Of a stretch of 64,000 nucleotides of DNA, positions 15,622-26,390 are shown piece after piece. Within the stretch, counting starts at the first letter, position 1, and every line of letters begins with the position of its first letter. The translations under genes were made by a program, and so were the position numbers. The stretch is from Pseudorasbora parva. Lineage: Eukaryota > Chordata > Actinopteri > Cypriniformes > Gobionidae. The notes below the pieces were generated by a model. The model did not search any database. It saw only the letters and a list, made by a program, of their open reading frames with translations, and was not told the DNA's origin. The stretch spans positions 2,877,251 through 2,941,250 of the forward strand of contig NC_090187.1 in the NCBI RefSeq assembly GCF_024679245.1. Reading direction: 5' to 3'.

Positions 15622-16364
15622 ATTATAAGAAACATTTGATATGTCTTCTTTTTAGATTTATTAAAGTTTAATATTTTCTTTCGAAGCCCATTTCAACAGT
15701 CAAAACCATGTTTAAAAAGCATGTTTACAACTCCATCTTTCTCTCATTTTATATTACTCCGACTGTCACATTTCTTATACAAAATGATTACAACACTGTC
15801 TTCGTCAGGTTGAAGTTTTTAGTTGCAAACAGCACATTGAGTAGAAAGTGTTGATTGAGATCAGTCTCATCGTATGCAACAAAGAGGCCGACTGCCTTCA
15901 CTTTTCAAGTAAACATCACCCTGCTAAGCTCCTGAGAACAAGACATTGTTGTGGCATTCTGCTCTGTTGTGCTTTATATAGAGACAATTCAAGATAAAAC
16001 AACTCATTTAATAACCTTTCCCATATCTCTGCATGTTCAAAAATTATATTAGAGCCTTAAAATCTGCATGTGCCCAGACGAAAGGTCAGCTGTGCGTGAA
16101 CGTCACACACTTCAGAAATAGCGAATATAATACTTAGTGCACGTAAGAAATCCGAGAACATGCAATCAAGACACAACTAAATGAACTTATGAATAATAAA
16201 CAGATATACAAATAATGAATGAGGTGTAAGCCTTCTTTTAGACTAACTGAAACTAAAAGGTCTCAGCGTAGCTTTGATCTTAACGCTTGCATTTCTGAGA
16301 TTGATTGAATTTGTCAGGCACTGCTTGATGGTTTTTGGTGAAGAAAAATGATGCCAGTCTTTTC
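15622..16364. other. Non-genic flank downstream of TUNAR
   Basis: No exon, repeat or RNA gene recognised. This lies 3' of the minus-strand TUNAR polyadenylation signal. Confidence 0.4.
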
Positions 16365-16384
16365 CTGCCTCCGTTCTCCTCCTC

Positions 16385-16390
16385 TTTATT
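16385..16390 (-). terminator. Polyadenylation signal for TUNAR exon
   Basis: TTTATT on the plus strand is AATAAA on the minus strand, 40 bases past the microprotein stop codon. It gives a very short 3' UTR if used; longer isoforms are possible. Confidence 0.6.
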
Positions 16391-16429
16391 GCCGTTCTGT
16401 CAGATGCGGGCATCCTGTAGCTTGAGATT

Positions 16430-16582
16430 TTAAAAGGTGGTGTAGATGTAGACGAAGATGACTACCAGCAGGTTGAGCACGGTGCCGATAATCCCCAGTA
16501 TTGCCAGAATCCTCTCCTCTCGATCGTTCTCTGGCTCCTCCGCGATGGCCCGACACCTGTGCTGATGGCCATGGGGGAGCAT
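16430..16582 (-). CDS. tunar: TUNAR (megamind/TUNA locus) transmembrane microprotein
   Basis: The frame encodes 50 residues beginning MLPHGHQHRCRAIAEEPEND. An acidic and basic juxtamembrane stretch (residues 14-24) is followed by one hydrophobic helix, ILAILGIIGTVLNLLVVIFV (residues 25-44), and the tail YIYTTF. Human TUNAR, from memory, is 48 residues with a near-identical LGIIGT...FVYIYTT ending. TUNAR resides in ER membrane and influences calcium handling in neural cells; the same locus was first studied in zebrafish as the RNA megamind (linc-birc6). The ATG at 16582 is the first in frame inside the exon. A good minus-strand acceptor, a pyrimidine-rich stretch ending CCATAG, puts the exon start at 16625. 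Upstream exons are not certain. The N-terminal half differs from mammals, so an upstream start is possible. Family assignment is strong; the start is moderate. Confidence 0.88.
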   Translation of the reverse strand: MLPHGHQHRCRAIAEEPENDREERILAILGIIGTVLNLLVVIFVYIYTTF

Positions 16583-16603
16583 GTTTGGTATCACTGATCC
16601 CCA

Positions 16604-16617
16604 CCTCCAGGGGGCGC
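16604..16617 (+). promoter_or_regulatory. CTCF-like motif inside TUNAR exon
   Basis: CCTCCAGGGGGCGC matches the CTCF core CCASYAGRKGGCRS at 13 of 14 positions. It lies in the exon just 5' of the start codon. Occupancy is not shown by sequence. Confidence 0.45.
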
Positions 16618-16625
16618 CACGCCTG

Positions 16626-16650
16626 CTATGGAGACACAGAGAGGACATGT
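16626..16650 (-). other. 3' splice site of TUNAR terminal exon
   Basis: On the minus strand the bases TCCTCTCTGTGTCTCCATAG form a polypyrimidine tract and AG, placing the exon boundary at 16625, 43 bases before the microprotein ATG. Confidence 0.6.
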
Positions 16651-16780
16651 GTAAGACATGCTACAATAACAGAGTAGACACATTCTGGAACATACTATCA
16701 CGTCATTTATTGGAGGCTCTCTCGCTTATTACGCACATCATATTACATAATACCAGCAGCCATGTCACCCTGTAGCCCAA

Positions 16781-17486
16781 GTCCTTCACGGGTCCGATTT
16801 TGTAAATCCGCACCCGCCCGTACCCGCGGTGCGTTAAACCGCATCCGACCTGCTTTCCGACATGGAGCACTTATTAAAATCCGCACCCGACCCGACCCGC
16901 TTAAAATAGAACCGACACCCGACCCGCACCTGAAATAAAATCAGCTTAGCATATAACATTATATAGGCCTACGCATTTATTGCCAGGTCATACAAAAGTA
17001 ATTACAGCACCGCATCACGTCTTTAAAATTCAAACACATTATTTTCAATGAGTGTATGGACACTGGCGGCGGCATTCGGCGCCTGTCCGCGACGACTCAG
17101 GAAGTCCTGCCACGCCACAGAGCGCCAATGTACTGATTTCACCCTGTGCTACAAGACACACACATCGTGCAGCTCTTCTGTCAGAAGTGGATTAACTGAG
17201 CTCACGTACGCGTATATAATGTGCGCGTCTGGCGCTGAGCTTCCCCTCCGGTGTGCGACCCCCATGAAGCCAATTGTGTGATTTTTTGAAAGTCAGAAAA
17301 TCCTGGGAGGGCGTGCGGTGGCGCGAGCACAAATAACCTGATGTTATTTTAAACCCGTGTTAGACCCGTGTTTCCCCCTTGTCCGACCCGCACCCGCACC
17401 CGTATCCGACACAGTTGGATGTTTTTCACCCGTTTCCGCAAAATTTGCGGGTCGACCTGTCGGGTACCCGAACCCGTGCAAGACTC
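16781..17486. mobile_element. hAT-type non-autonomous element, 706 bp
   Basis: It is bounded by GTCCTTCACGGGTCCG and, on the other strand, GAGTCTTGCACGGGTTCG, with many CCCGACCCGCACCCG subterminal repeats. A perfect 8-bp target duplication, TAGCCCAA, lies at 16773-16780 and 17487-17494. Removing the element and one duplication restores an uninterrupted SINE3 head. Confidence 0.85.
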
Positions 17487-17592
17487 TAGCCCAAGACTGC
17501 TTTCCCACTGAAGCTAAGCAGGGCTGAGCCTGGCCAGTACCTGGATGGGAGACCAACTGGGAAAACTTCTGCTGGTAGAGGTGTTAGTGAGG

Positions 17593-17606
17593 CCAGCAGG
17601 GGGCGC
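17593..17606 (+). promoter_or_regulatory. Perfect CTCF core motif within SINE3
   Basis: CCAGCAGGGGGCGC matches the CTCF core consensus at all 14 positions. It lies in the SINE3 body, so it was delivered by retrotransposition. Confidence 0.6.
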
Positions 17607-18005
17607 TCACCCTGTGGTGTGTGTGGGTCCAAACACCCCAGTATAGTGATGGGGACAATGTACTGTAACAAGCACCATCCTTCGGATGAGATGTTAAACC
17701 GAGGTCCTGACTCTCTGGGCTCATTAAAAATCCCAGGATTTCCTTCGATAAAGAGTAGGGGTGTAACCCCCTCATCCTGGCCAAATTTGTCCATTGGCCC
17801 CTGTCCATTATGGCCTCCTAATCATCCCCCTATCCTGATTGGCTTATTCACTCGGTCTCCTCTCCACCAATAAGCTGGTGTGTGGTGAGCGTTCTGGCGC
17901 AATATGGCTGCCGTCGCATCATCCAGGTGGTGCTGCACATTGGTGTTGGTTGAGGAGATTCCCCCTTCTAAATGTAAAGCGCTTTGAGGACACAGTAAAA
18001 GTGCT

Positions 18006-18710
18006 ACACTGAAAGAAATGGTGTGGTAAAATCTATTACATTAATTCATGTAATTATTACATTGTAAAATCAAGTTTAAGTTGGAACTATATATCTTAAG
18101 TAAAAAGTACACAGTCTATTCATGTAATAACCAAGAAAAAAGAGTAAATTTTATCATATATTTAGAAATAATATTTAATGTTTTATAGTCACAGCACATT
18201 CACCTAATATATTAAGTAAATTTTAATCTGAAAAGCAAAGTGCATTTGAAAATGCGCAGATTTTTTTTTTTTTTTTTACAAAAAGATCGCACTTGTTCAG
18301 TGTGGCAGAGACAGTCATTTTGGGATGTTGCTTTTATGTGGCTGACTTATTCTCAATAAGTTTTGACTTTTAACTGAACGTGAGTTTTAATCACAATAAC
18401 GGTAGCATATGATAAGCTGTTTTTCGCATGCATATGATATGCACTTTATAGCGTATTATACTGTACATACGAACCCCCTCACCCCACTACCCTAACCCAC
18501 CCAAGAGAGCGTGTCATATATACGCCATAGAGTGCGTATCATATGCACATGAAAAACAGCGTATCATATGCACGCCAAAATTAGTTTTGGCGTATACATT
18601 CCACGACATTGCACACTCGTACTATTTATACGCATTTCTGTGTGATCGGGTTGGGTTACAAACCAAGAACCACTTTTAGTGCCAAATACCACTAATTATT
18701 TTCAGAGTGT
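18006..18710. mobile_element. Possible MITE with CATATGATAC subrepeats
   Basis: The ends ACACTGAAAGAAATGGTG and, on the other strand, ACACTCTGAAAATAATTAG are partial inverted repeats. The centre (18400-18640) holds repeated GCGTATCATATG motifs. Assignment is tentative, and two elements may be merged. Confidence 0.35.
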
Positions 18711-19791
18711 GTTCAGTTGGACAGGAACTGAGCAGATGCACATGCTTTGGGGGCTTCCAGTAAACATACCCGTGAAGATGGATCTTTTCAGGTGTTTGGT
18801 AATTTTTTTTTTACTTTTTTGTTTTCCTCACAGAAGATGGCTGGAGGTCAAGAGCACGGAGCCAAGCAGCTGTTGCCGCAGCATACCATGAGACGCTGTG
18901 AGACAAGGCTGTCACCCTCTCTTCACTCTGCTATGGCTTAGCCATTCAGTGGTGAAACACGATTATTTCCAACCCAATTAAAGGGAAATACAAGCAGCAC
19001 CTCCTTGCTCTAGGCCCAGTAAGAGAGGCACTTGCACATGGCCTGAACGCCTTGCCAGGCTCAGAGGGATATTCAACAGCCCCTGCGCAACAGCCAAATG
19101 GCTTCTAGAAATGAGGGGGAGTTAAAGAAACAACGAAAGAGAAACAGAGAAAATGGGGAAAGGAGAAGCATCTGAGTGCAGACAACAAATCTTCTGGTTT
19201 TTATAATCAGTCAAGTGTAAATAGTACACCTGACCACTTAGAGAAGAAATAGCACACTTCACATCGGAAAGCTGCACAACATTCATTTCACGTTTAATAC
19301 TTAGGGTTTGAAATCCCTTAGCAATAGTAGTAGTAGTAGTTGCCTTATCTAAAATGCCACCAACCGCAACGCAGAGATAATCTTTTTTTAGTCCTTGTAG
19401 CTTTATGCTTTAGGTACAATCCCCAGTTGAGCCCAACAACATGTATGGCTCTTGTATGTCAGGGCAGTGAGCCATTTGAAAACTGGAGGAACTCCAGCGC
19501 TGCGTTGAGTCAGAATTTTTAAAGAGCACAGAATGAAAAAGAAAGCATGAAAAAATGGGGGTGGATGATTCTGCGAATGAAAGATGGGTCAGGTTGACTC
19601 ACACTGTGCAAGCCCAACAGCCTAAAACCACTGTCAGAAAAATCAGCATCATCGGATGAGCTCAATGAGTCAACCATCCTGCTCAATCCATTTTACTACG
19701 GAGCTTCTAAAATTAATATAACACCGGTACAAGACCATGAAGAGTTTGCATTACGCTTCTTTTTGCATAGTGCCACCGACACATGGCAAAT
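18711..19791. other. Non-genic sequence
   Basis: I recognise no exon or transposon here. Confidence 0.4.
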
Positions 19792-20019
19792 GATCCATCC
19801 ATCCATCCATCCATCCATCCATCCATCCATCCATCCATCGTATCCATTCATCCATCCATGGTATCCATCCATCCATCGTATCCATCCATCCACTGTATCC
19901 ATCCGTCATCCATCCATCCATCCATCCATCCATCCATCCATCCATCCATCCATCCATCCATCCATCCATCCATCCATCCATCCATCCATCCATCCATCCA
20001 TCCATCCATCCATCCATCC
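19792..20019. repeat. (ATCC)n tract
   Basis: About 228 bp of ATCC tetranucleotide with GTATCC interruptions at 19838-19910, then a pure run. Confidence 0.95.
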
Positions 20020-20514
20020 CAGTGGATCTCAAGCACACTCGCAGGCAAATGGATAAAATGACTGCATATTTTGAGATTTTATGCCATTGGTCGACCTCTC
20101 AGGAATATTGATGTGTGTATTTTAGGTCTATTTTATGAAGCACATTAAAGAGTTAATGTTTATTGTTATATAATAGATCAGTTAGATAACGTGAGAGCAC
20201 TGCTAAAGCTACTATATCCAGATGCAATCATTCATTTTGCAACAATTTTTAGTCTTTCTGTGAAGTCACCCCATTTAAGGAATAACGTATCTAGCGCCTG
20301 GATAAAGAGTTGAGTTTTTTTAAACACTATTTAAAACTTCTTTCTTGGGTTAAATTCTGTATAGCGTCATTCATTTATATTCACCTGTTGTGTATGCTTC
20401 GAGAATCCAATCACGTTTCCTTTTTTGTTAATTTTTTTTTAAAGTAGTAACAGGTACTTACGATTATGGATAGAAATGTAGTAGAGTATAGAGCACAATA
20501 TTTGCCTCTCAAAA
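20020..20514. other. Non-genic sequence
   Basis: No gene or clear repeat in this interval; its end merges into the 25-bp minisatellite. Confidence 0.4.
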
Positions 20515-21050
20515 GTACTTGAGTAAAGTGAGTATTTGAGTCCTTGAGTAAAGTGAGTATTTGAGTACTTGAGTAAAGTGAGTATTTGAGTCCTTGAATA
20601 AAGTGAGTATTTGAGTCCTTGAGTAAACTGAGTATTTGAGTACTTGAGTAAAGTGAGTATTTGAGTCCTTGAGTAAAGTGAGTATTTGAGTCCTTGAGTA
20701 AAGTGAGTATTTGAGTACTTGAGTAAAGTGAGTATTTGAGTACTTGAGTAAAGTGAGTATTTGAGTACTTGAGTAAAGTGAGTATTTGAGTACTTGAGTA
20801 AAGTGAGTATTTGAGTACTTGAGTAAAGTGAGTATTTGAGTCCTTGAGTAAAGTGAGTATTTGAGTACTTGAGTAAAGTGAGTATTTGAGTCCTTGAGTA
20901 AAGTGAGTATTTGAGTACTTGAGTAAAGTGAGTATTTGAGTACTTGAGTAAAGTGAGTATTTGAGTCCTTGAGTAAAGTGAGTATTTGAGTCATTGAGTA
21001 AAGTGAGTATTTGAGTCCTTGAGTAAAGTGAGTATTTGAGTACTTGAGTA
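20515..21050. repeat. 25-bp minisatellite, about 21 copies
   Basis: The unit reads TACTTGAGTAAAGTGAGTAT plus TTGAG, with TAC/TCC at its start as the main variant. Flanking bases (ACTTAAGTACTGTACTCAAG at 21099-21118) resemble subterminal repeats of Tol2-like hAT elements. The array may therefore be an expansion inside a hAT end. Long minus-strand frames across it are by-products. Confidence 0.85.
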
Positions 21051-21851
21051 TTCCCTAAAAATGATACTCGAGTAAAATACAGATCCCTCAAAATTGTACT
21101 TAAGTACTGTACTCAAGTAAACGTACTCCGTTACTGTCCGCTCTGGTGAAAAGCTGAACATCATCTTCTCTCAGAAGCATCACTAAACTGACTGTGTGTG
21201 TTACGGTCTACACTGAAACAAACATGTTTAATCTGGCTTGTCCTAATAGCACTACTCTAACATCTCCAGCTGGAGCATTAAAAAAGGATCATCAGTCACA
21301 ATGGTCTAGCCATGGTTAAAAGCATATCAGGCCACAATACTGTGAGAGATTGTGAAAGGAATACAAAACAAAACTGCATTCCAGAGACGGTGAGAAACCA
21401 GGACAGAGCCCTGTTTGAATTCAGAATAAACACTGAACACAGAAGTCCAGTGGTTCACATTCAACCCAGTACACAAAGCATGCATTAGTGAAACCTTTCA
21501 GACATGCCCACATTACAAGAGCCCACTCTGCAATATTAATATTATAAGGGATCTCTAAGAGCATGTGTGTATGTTTAATGTGTCTAAAATTAGACCCAAT
21601 CTAAGCATGAACATGACACATACCTGTAATGAGAACCCATTTCCCAACATTAATGAATACATGTATGTCATGTTAAGCCAAATGGAAGCAGTATATGCTA
21701 TTCTTTTCTTAGTTTGAACTTCTGAAAAGTTTCCAGTAAAGGAGCAGTGAGGTGTCATATCCAGATAATGATCACACAGAACACGTTTTTTCAATTCCAC
21801 TGCACTAATTTCCCATCGTTTTCAATGTAACTGTGCTAGATGGATGTGTTT
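21051..21851. other. Non-genic flank with hAT-like remnant
   Basis: The first 90 bases look like a Tol2-type hAT terminus (ACTTAAGTACTGTACTCAAG). The remainder shows no gene. Confidence 0.4.
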
Positions 21852-22029
21852 GACTATTATTTACATTTACATTTATGCATTTGGCAGACGCTTTTTTCCA
21901 AAGCGACTTACATTGCATTCAAGGTACACATTTTTACATTATTGTCATTTCTTGCTTTCTCAGGGAATTGAACCCATGACCTTGGCGTTGCTAGCTCCAC
22001 GCTCTATTAGTTGAGCTACAGGAAAGCCT
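21852..22029 (-). mobile_element. tRNA-headed V-type SINE
   Basis: On the minus strand a tRNA-like head carries an A box (TAGCTCAACTAA) and a B box (GGGTTCAATTCCC). It is followed by the conserved tail that on the plus strand reads GCATTTGGCAGACGCTTTT. This layout is that of fish V-SINEs such as the cyprinid HAmo family. A fragment of the same tail lies at about 51050-51095. Confidence 0.8.
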
Positions 22030-23214
22030 ATTAAAGAAATAATTTTTTATTATTACATATAAAATAATAATAAAATATTTTTATTTTATTACATAATATT
22101 ATAATATTAAATATTATGTCCATGCTATGGTTTTACTACTACAAATAAAAGTTTAATTTGAAATACTGCGTCGCCGATGGGAAAACTCCTTTTTCCTCAA
22201 TAACTGAAGCCTTTTTAAATCACGCAGTAAAATTGCAGCTGCACAACCCAGTGTTTGGGTAGTTTTTGGGTAGTCTTCCAAAAGAGAAGATGGGTTTCTG
22301 CAGCTAAAGCTGTGAGGTCGGCGCTGAGGTTAGTCCCTGGGTTTTGCACCAGGTCTTGTCTATGTTATTATGTTAACCGTCCTTTTCTGTGTCCATACGG
22401 TCAATGGCTCACTCTGACCTGTGTGTAATATGTAATATGTAACACTCACCCACATATAAGGCAATATACTATTTCAGAAATATTTCTACTATGATTATGA
22501 CAAAGTTGCTTGTTTTTAGGATTTTTTTAAATTAAAAATATTTTAATTAAGTTACATTTGTCTATCTATTAATATTGTTGATAAAATATTATTTCTTTAA
22601 TCACACATGGAAGCAATCAAAGTGTCGCATTGAAGAGTTCTGTCCCAGGTAAGCTGGTGGCTTAAAAGTCAATTACATAATACAACAGGTAAGAGCAATA
22701 AAAAATATAAATGCATTCAAAACCCCTGTCTATCTGAATCCACTGTCCATCTAATGGTTAATATTAAAACATGTTTATACTTTTTACCATTATTTACTTT
22801 TAACCCTTGTGTGGTGTTCATATTTTTGTTACTCAGCCAGTGTTCGTGGGTCTGGTGGACCCGCTGCATTTTTGGGTTTTTAATTCAACTCAATCTAAAA
22901 TGTTATGTTAAAATACTCAACAGATGTTTACTTCATCCCAATTACAAGCAATATAAAGAGCATATATGGTTAATATTTTCTCTTTACCTTTGTTAGATCA
23001 CATTTAAGAATTGCAACCTCGTGTGGGAACGGCAGGGATAGAAACAAAACTCACTCTTGTAGCTACTCTCTCACACTTACACACAATCTCTCTCTCTCTC
23101 TCTCAGACACCCACACACACACGCACGCACGCACACTTGGATATGTGGGGTATGGTTCCTCTCCATAGGCATTCTGGTTTTTCTAATGTACAGACTGTAT
23201 AATCTATCCCCCTA
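22030..23214. other. Non-genic sequence
   Basis: No exon recognised. Short CT and CA/CG repeats occur near 23085-23130. Confidence 0.4.
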
Positions 23215-23301
23215 CACTGTAAAAAATTATTTAGAAAAAAAGTTACCTGGTTGCCTTACAATTTTGAGTTCATTGAAATTAAAACTTTGAGTTAATACAA
23301 T
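23215..23301. mobile_element. Truncated MITE end (CACTGTAAAA family)
   Basis: About 85 bases match one end of the MITEs at 36213-36592 and 46607-46984 (GTTACCTGGTTGCCTT and GAGTTAATACAAT). The similarity stops where the LTR-like insertion starts and does not resume on its far side. Confidence 0.6.
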
Positions 23302-23662
23302 TGTGGTGTGGCAAGCAGCGGGGCGAGGGACCGCGGGAGCGGGCCGGTGATTAATGTCAACGAGTGCCAGCTGCGTGGCACACCGGTCTCGTCTCGCGGC
23401 CATGTGACGGGAGCATAAAGGAGGAACATGGAAGCGGAAGACGAGAGAGGACCAGGCCTGGAATTTATGTTTAGTTTTGTTTATGTGTTTGTGGGCAGTC
23501 GTCTGTGAGGGGCTGCCCACGTTTTATTTTGTGTGTGTTTGCGGGCAGTCGTCCGTGAGGGGCTGCCCGCGGTTTTACTTTCATTTTGTTTATTTCTTTT
23601 GAATAAATGTTTGAAACGTTCGCCGGTTCCCGCCTCCTTCCTTCCCATCTACGAACCTCGTT
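23302..23662 (+). mobile_element. LTR-like insertion, 361 bp, with 5-bp TSD
   Basis: A GC-rich block, unlike its AT-rich surroundings, begins TGTGGTGTGGCAAGCAGC and ends near CGAACCTCGTT. It is flanked by ACAAT on both sides (23297-23301, 23663-23667). It contains AATAAA at about 23601 and the paired hairpins described separately. Length, TG start, polyadenylation signal and 5-bp duplication fit a solo LTR, but no internal region is present to prove the class. An unfamiliar SINE is the alternative. Confidence 0.5.
23491..23570 (+). other. Tandem covarying hairpins
   Basis: Two 30-nt units 50 bp apart each form a perfect 8-bp stem around a nearly identical loop: GTGGGCAG/CTGCCCAC (23491-23520) and GCGGGCAG/CTGCCCGC (23541-23570). 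The stem difference is compensatory (T-A replaced by C-G). Loops are TCGTCTGTGAGGGG and TCGTCCGTGAGGGG. Confidence 0.75.
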
Positions 23663-23729
23663 ACAATTATAATTCTGGCAACATTACAGGTCTTAAGCCA
23701 CATTAGATCAATAGATATTCATTAGATTA

Positions 23730-24210
23730 TTCAAAAGATTGGAGTCGTTTTAATGAGGATGTCTTGTCGATGTTTAATTGACACGCTCTCAGCAGACACT
23801 TTAGGGATGCGTTGGTCATGTCCATCTGATCTGGATATGGCCCAGATCCGGCTGACTGCAGTAAACATCGTCATAAACAGAGACTAACATTAGCGTAGAT
23901 GCCGTTCTTCTTATGATATAGCGAGTACATCGCGTGTCATGGGAAGTGTTCCCGGTTCCGGCTGACCTAGTTAATGCAGCCTAACAATCATTTAACTGAT
24001 TTGAATAACATAAATAGATAATAATTTATGTGTATGCCATAGTAAATAGATGTGTTTTTAGTCTAGATTTAAACTGACAGAGTGTGTCTGCTTCCCAAAG
24101 AAGGCTAGGAAGACTGATCCAGAGTTTAGGTGCTAGGATCGACCGCCTGCGGACTATGGCCAGAGTTTTGAGACCGCAATAGACGTGATGGAGTTTAATG
24201 TGTTGAAAGC
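23730..24210. repeat. Interspersed repeat, class unresolved
   Basis: The segment around TTTAGTCTAGATTTAAACTG and CCAGAGTTTAGGTGCTAGGA resembles a common zebrafish retroelement 3' region, recalled from memory. No coding domain remains. Confidence 0.4.
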
Positions 24211-25214
24211 TCGCTCAAAACCCATCAAATCTATCCAAGTCTGATTCAGACTCCCACATCATGTGATTCTTCTGAAGCATGAATCAAGCTACAAAGTGTC
24301 CTTAGGCGATATAAAACACTTCTCATGAAGTAAAAAATTATCCACATCCTCTTAAAAACGTCTCTATCTATTGTGAATAGAGCAGTCAGACAACTCCATG
24401 TCTCTAATAATCAGGAAGTCGAAAGCGGTGCTAAGCTTCCGGAGGCACTAATTGGCACATAAATCAATTAAAGTAATTAATAGACTCGAGCATCACTGGA
24501 CGTGAGCCCTTATTCTCCTTCATTTAGTGCCGGGTTACTGTCAGCTTCCTTTCAGCCCTGACCAATGCAGGCGAAAATAGCTTCGCGTGGAGAGAAGGTC
24601 ACAGGAAGAGCTGGATGAGAAATGCCCAACCTTTCAAAACCTTCAGATAAAAAGAATGTACAGCATGCATTACAGATTTCAGTCCTTTGGTTTTATACTC
24701 GCTTCCCTCGAGTCCAAACAAATGCTGTTAGTCTGACATGGAGAACGCCAAAAGACCCAAAAAATAGCAAAGCCTCCTCCCTAATGGACGTCTATGGCCC
24801 AGTTCTGTCTGCCTTCAAAGTGACCGTGCCGGTCTGCTCCCTCTGACCATTGAGACGAGTCTGGGATATTCCAGGTCTAGATATCCCTAAATACTTCTGT
24901 CTCAAAACCAGGTTGGGCTCACCTTCCTCTCACGATTCAGTAACACCTTCACAGAAAGTCATTTCAACTTTTGAATCACAGACTGAAATCCATCAAATCA
25001 GTTTACCCCATTTTATCACATATTCCTTTATTCCACAGAGATCTCCAGTGGGAGTTTCTGCCATGGAATAAAAAAAATGTTTTACTTTCTATCTTACACT
25101 TTTTTTCTCACAATTTAGACGTTTTTAAATTAAAAAAAATCTGAGATACAAACTCAGAATTGCAAGAAATGAACTCACAATATTGAGTTATATAGACTGT
25201 ACTGCAAGATATAT
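24211..25214. other. Non-genic sequence
   Basis: Nothing identified; open frames near 24622-25071 are short and domain-free. Confidence 0.4.
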
Positions 25215-25484
25215 GTGGGGAACACATATTCACTATTAACTACGACTTTTGCCTCAATAAACTCTTAATTTACTGCTTATTAATAGTTAGTAAGGTAGTT
25301 TTTGTAGCATTTAAGTTTAGGTATTGGGTCGGATGTATTCTAAGATGCAGAATAACGTCAACAAGAATAAGGCATTAATATGTGCTTTATAAGTACTCAT
25401 AAAAACCCTATATCCAATAAATATGCTTGCTAATAAGCAAATAGTTAATAGTTAATAACTGAACCTAAAATAAAGTGTTACCCC
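25215..25484. mobile_element. MITE of the AATAAAGTGTTACC family
   Basis: It shares blocks such as AAGGCATTAATATGTGCTTT with 61268-61530 and ends in AAAATAAAGTGTTACCCC. The two copies mark one family. Confidence 0.55.
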
Positions 25485-26307
25485 GAGTTTCATAGCGATA
25501 CGCCAATGCACCAATGCAAAATTAAAAAAATGGCCTACGGCCAAAATGGCGGATATAGGAACATTTGGAATCGTTTGACTCGGTTTGCAGCAAAGAATAT
25601 AAAGAGACTTGATTTTTGGCAGAATCATTCAGAAGTTATAAGAAAAAAAGCCATTTTTCATATCTTCCTGAACACTGCTGGGCACTGTGCCAAAATTGTG
25701 CAAGTAGCCTCAGATCATGGTTGCCATACACACACAAAGTTTGGTCAAAATAATGTAGAGATGTAGCTTCACGTCCATTTTGGCGCGCTCTTCACGCATG
25801 ATTTAATTTGCCGCAAATTAGTTCACGCATTACTCGAGAATGGTTTGATGAATCAACCTGAATTCCATAATGATCTGGTTCAAGGAGATTTAGGGGTGGA
25901 AGACAATGCAATTAATGATGGAGAAACATTTGTGAGGAAGTAAAGGAAGAAAAGAGATGGCAGCACACAGGGTGACAGACATGGATGCGATCTGAAATCC
26001 ACCCACTGCATGGGAATGATGAATACTGAGTTTTGGGTGATTGCGTAACAGGAAATAATGAGATTACTATGGGTCACTGAACCGAGTCCATGCTGAAGAC
26101 CTTCAGGCTTGCAGAAAGTGAGAGATTTTGACAATGAGAGAAAACAATCTGATTGACATGAGGCTCCGCTGTTTAAAGCCAGAGAAGGGCCTCTTGTGTT
26201 TGTCAGAAGGCAATTGAAAGCACGTGTTAATGTGAGTGTCATGAACACGTTCAATAATGTGTCTATAATTTGCAGACCACTCAGTCCCTCACTCACTCAC
26301 ATGATTC

Positions 26308-26311
<4 letters not shown>
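25485..26311. other. Non-genic sequence
   Basis: The block 25505-25790 has the look of an old repeat (GCCTACGGCCAAAATGGCGG). No gene recognised. Confidence 0.35.

Positions 26312-26387
<76 letters not shown>
26312..26387. repeat. (CT)n microsatellite
   Basis: About 38 pure CT repeats. Confidence 0.95.

Positions 26388-26390
<3 letters not shown>

Larger units (their letters stand above)
16757..18005 (+). mobile_element. SINE3 (5S-rRNA-derived), split by a hAT insertion
   Basis: The right part (17495 on) begins with a 5S rRNA-like head: GAAGCTAAGCAGGGCTGAGC, then CCTGGATGGGAGACCA, the internal pol III promoter region of 5S genes. The body ends in TAAAGCGCTTTGAGGACAC, a LINE-like tail. The extreme 5' part (CATGTCACCCTGTAGCCCAA, to 16780) is separated from it by the 706-bp hAT element. 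SINE3 is a known zebrafish family mobilised by LINEs. The left boundary is approximate. Confidence 0.88.

Noticed and set aside
17495..17620. 5S rRNA gene
   Set aside because: The 5S similarity covers only part of the gene and continues into the SINE3 body.
20411..21091. 226-codon minus-strand frame with 25-residue repeats
   Set aside because: It follows the 25-bp minisatellite; three units make 75 bp, giving the apparent protein period.
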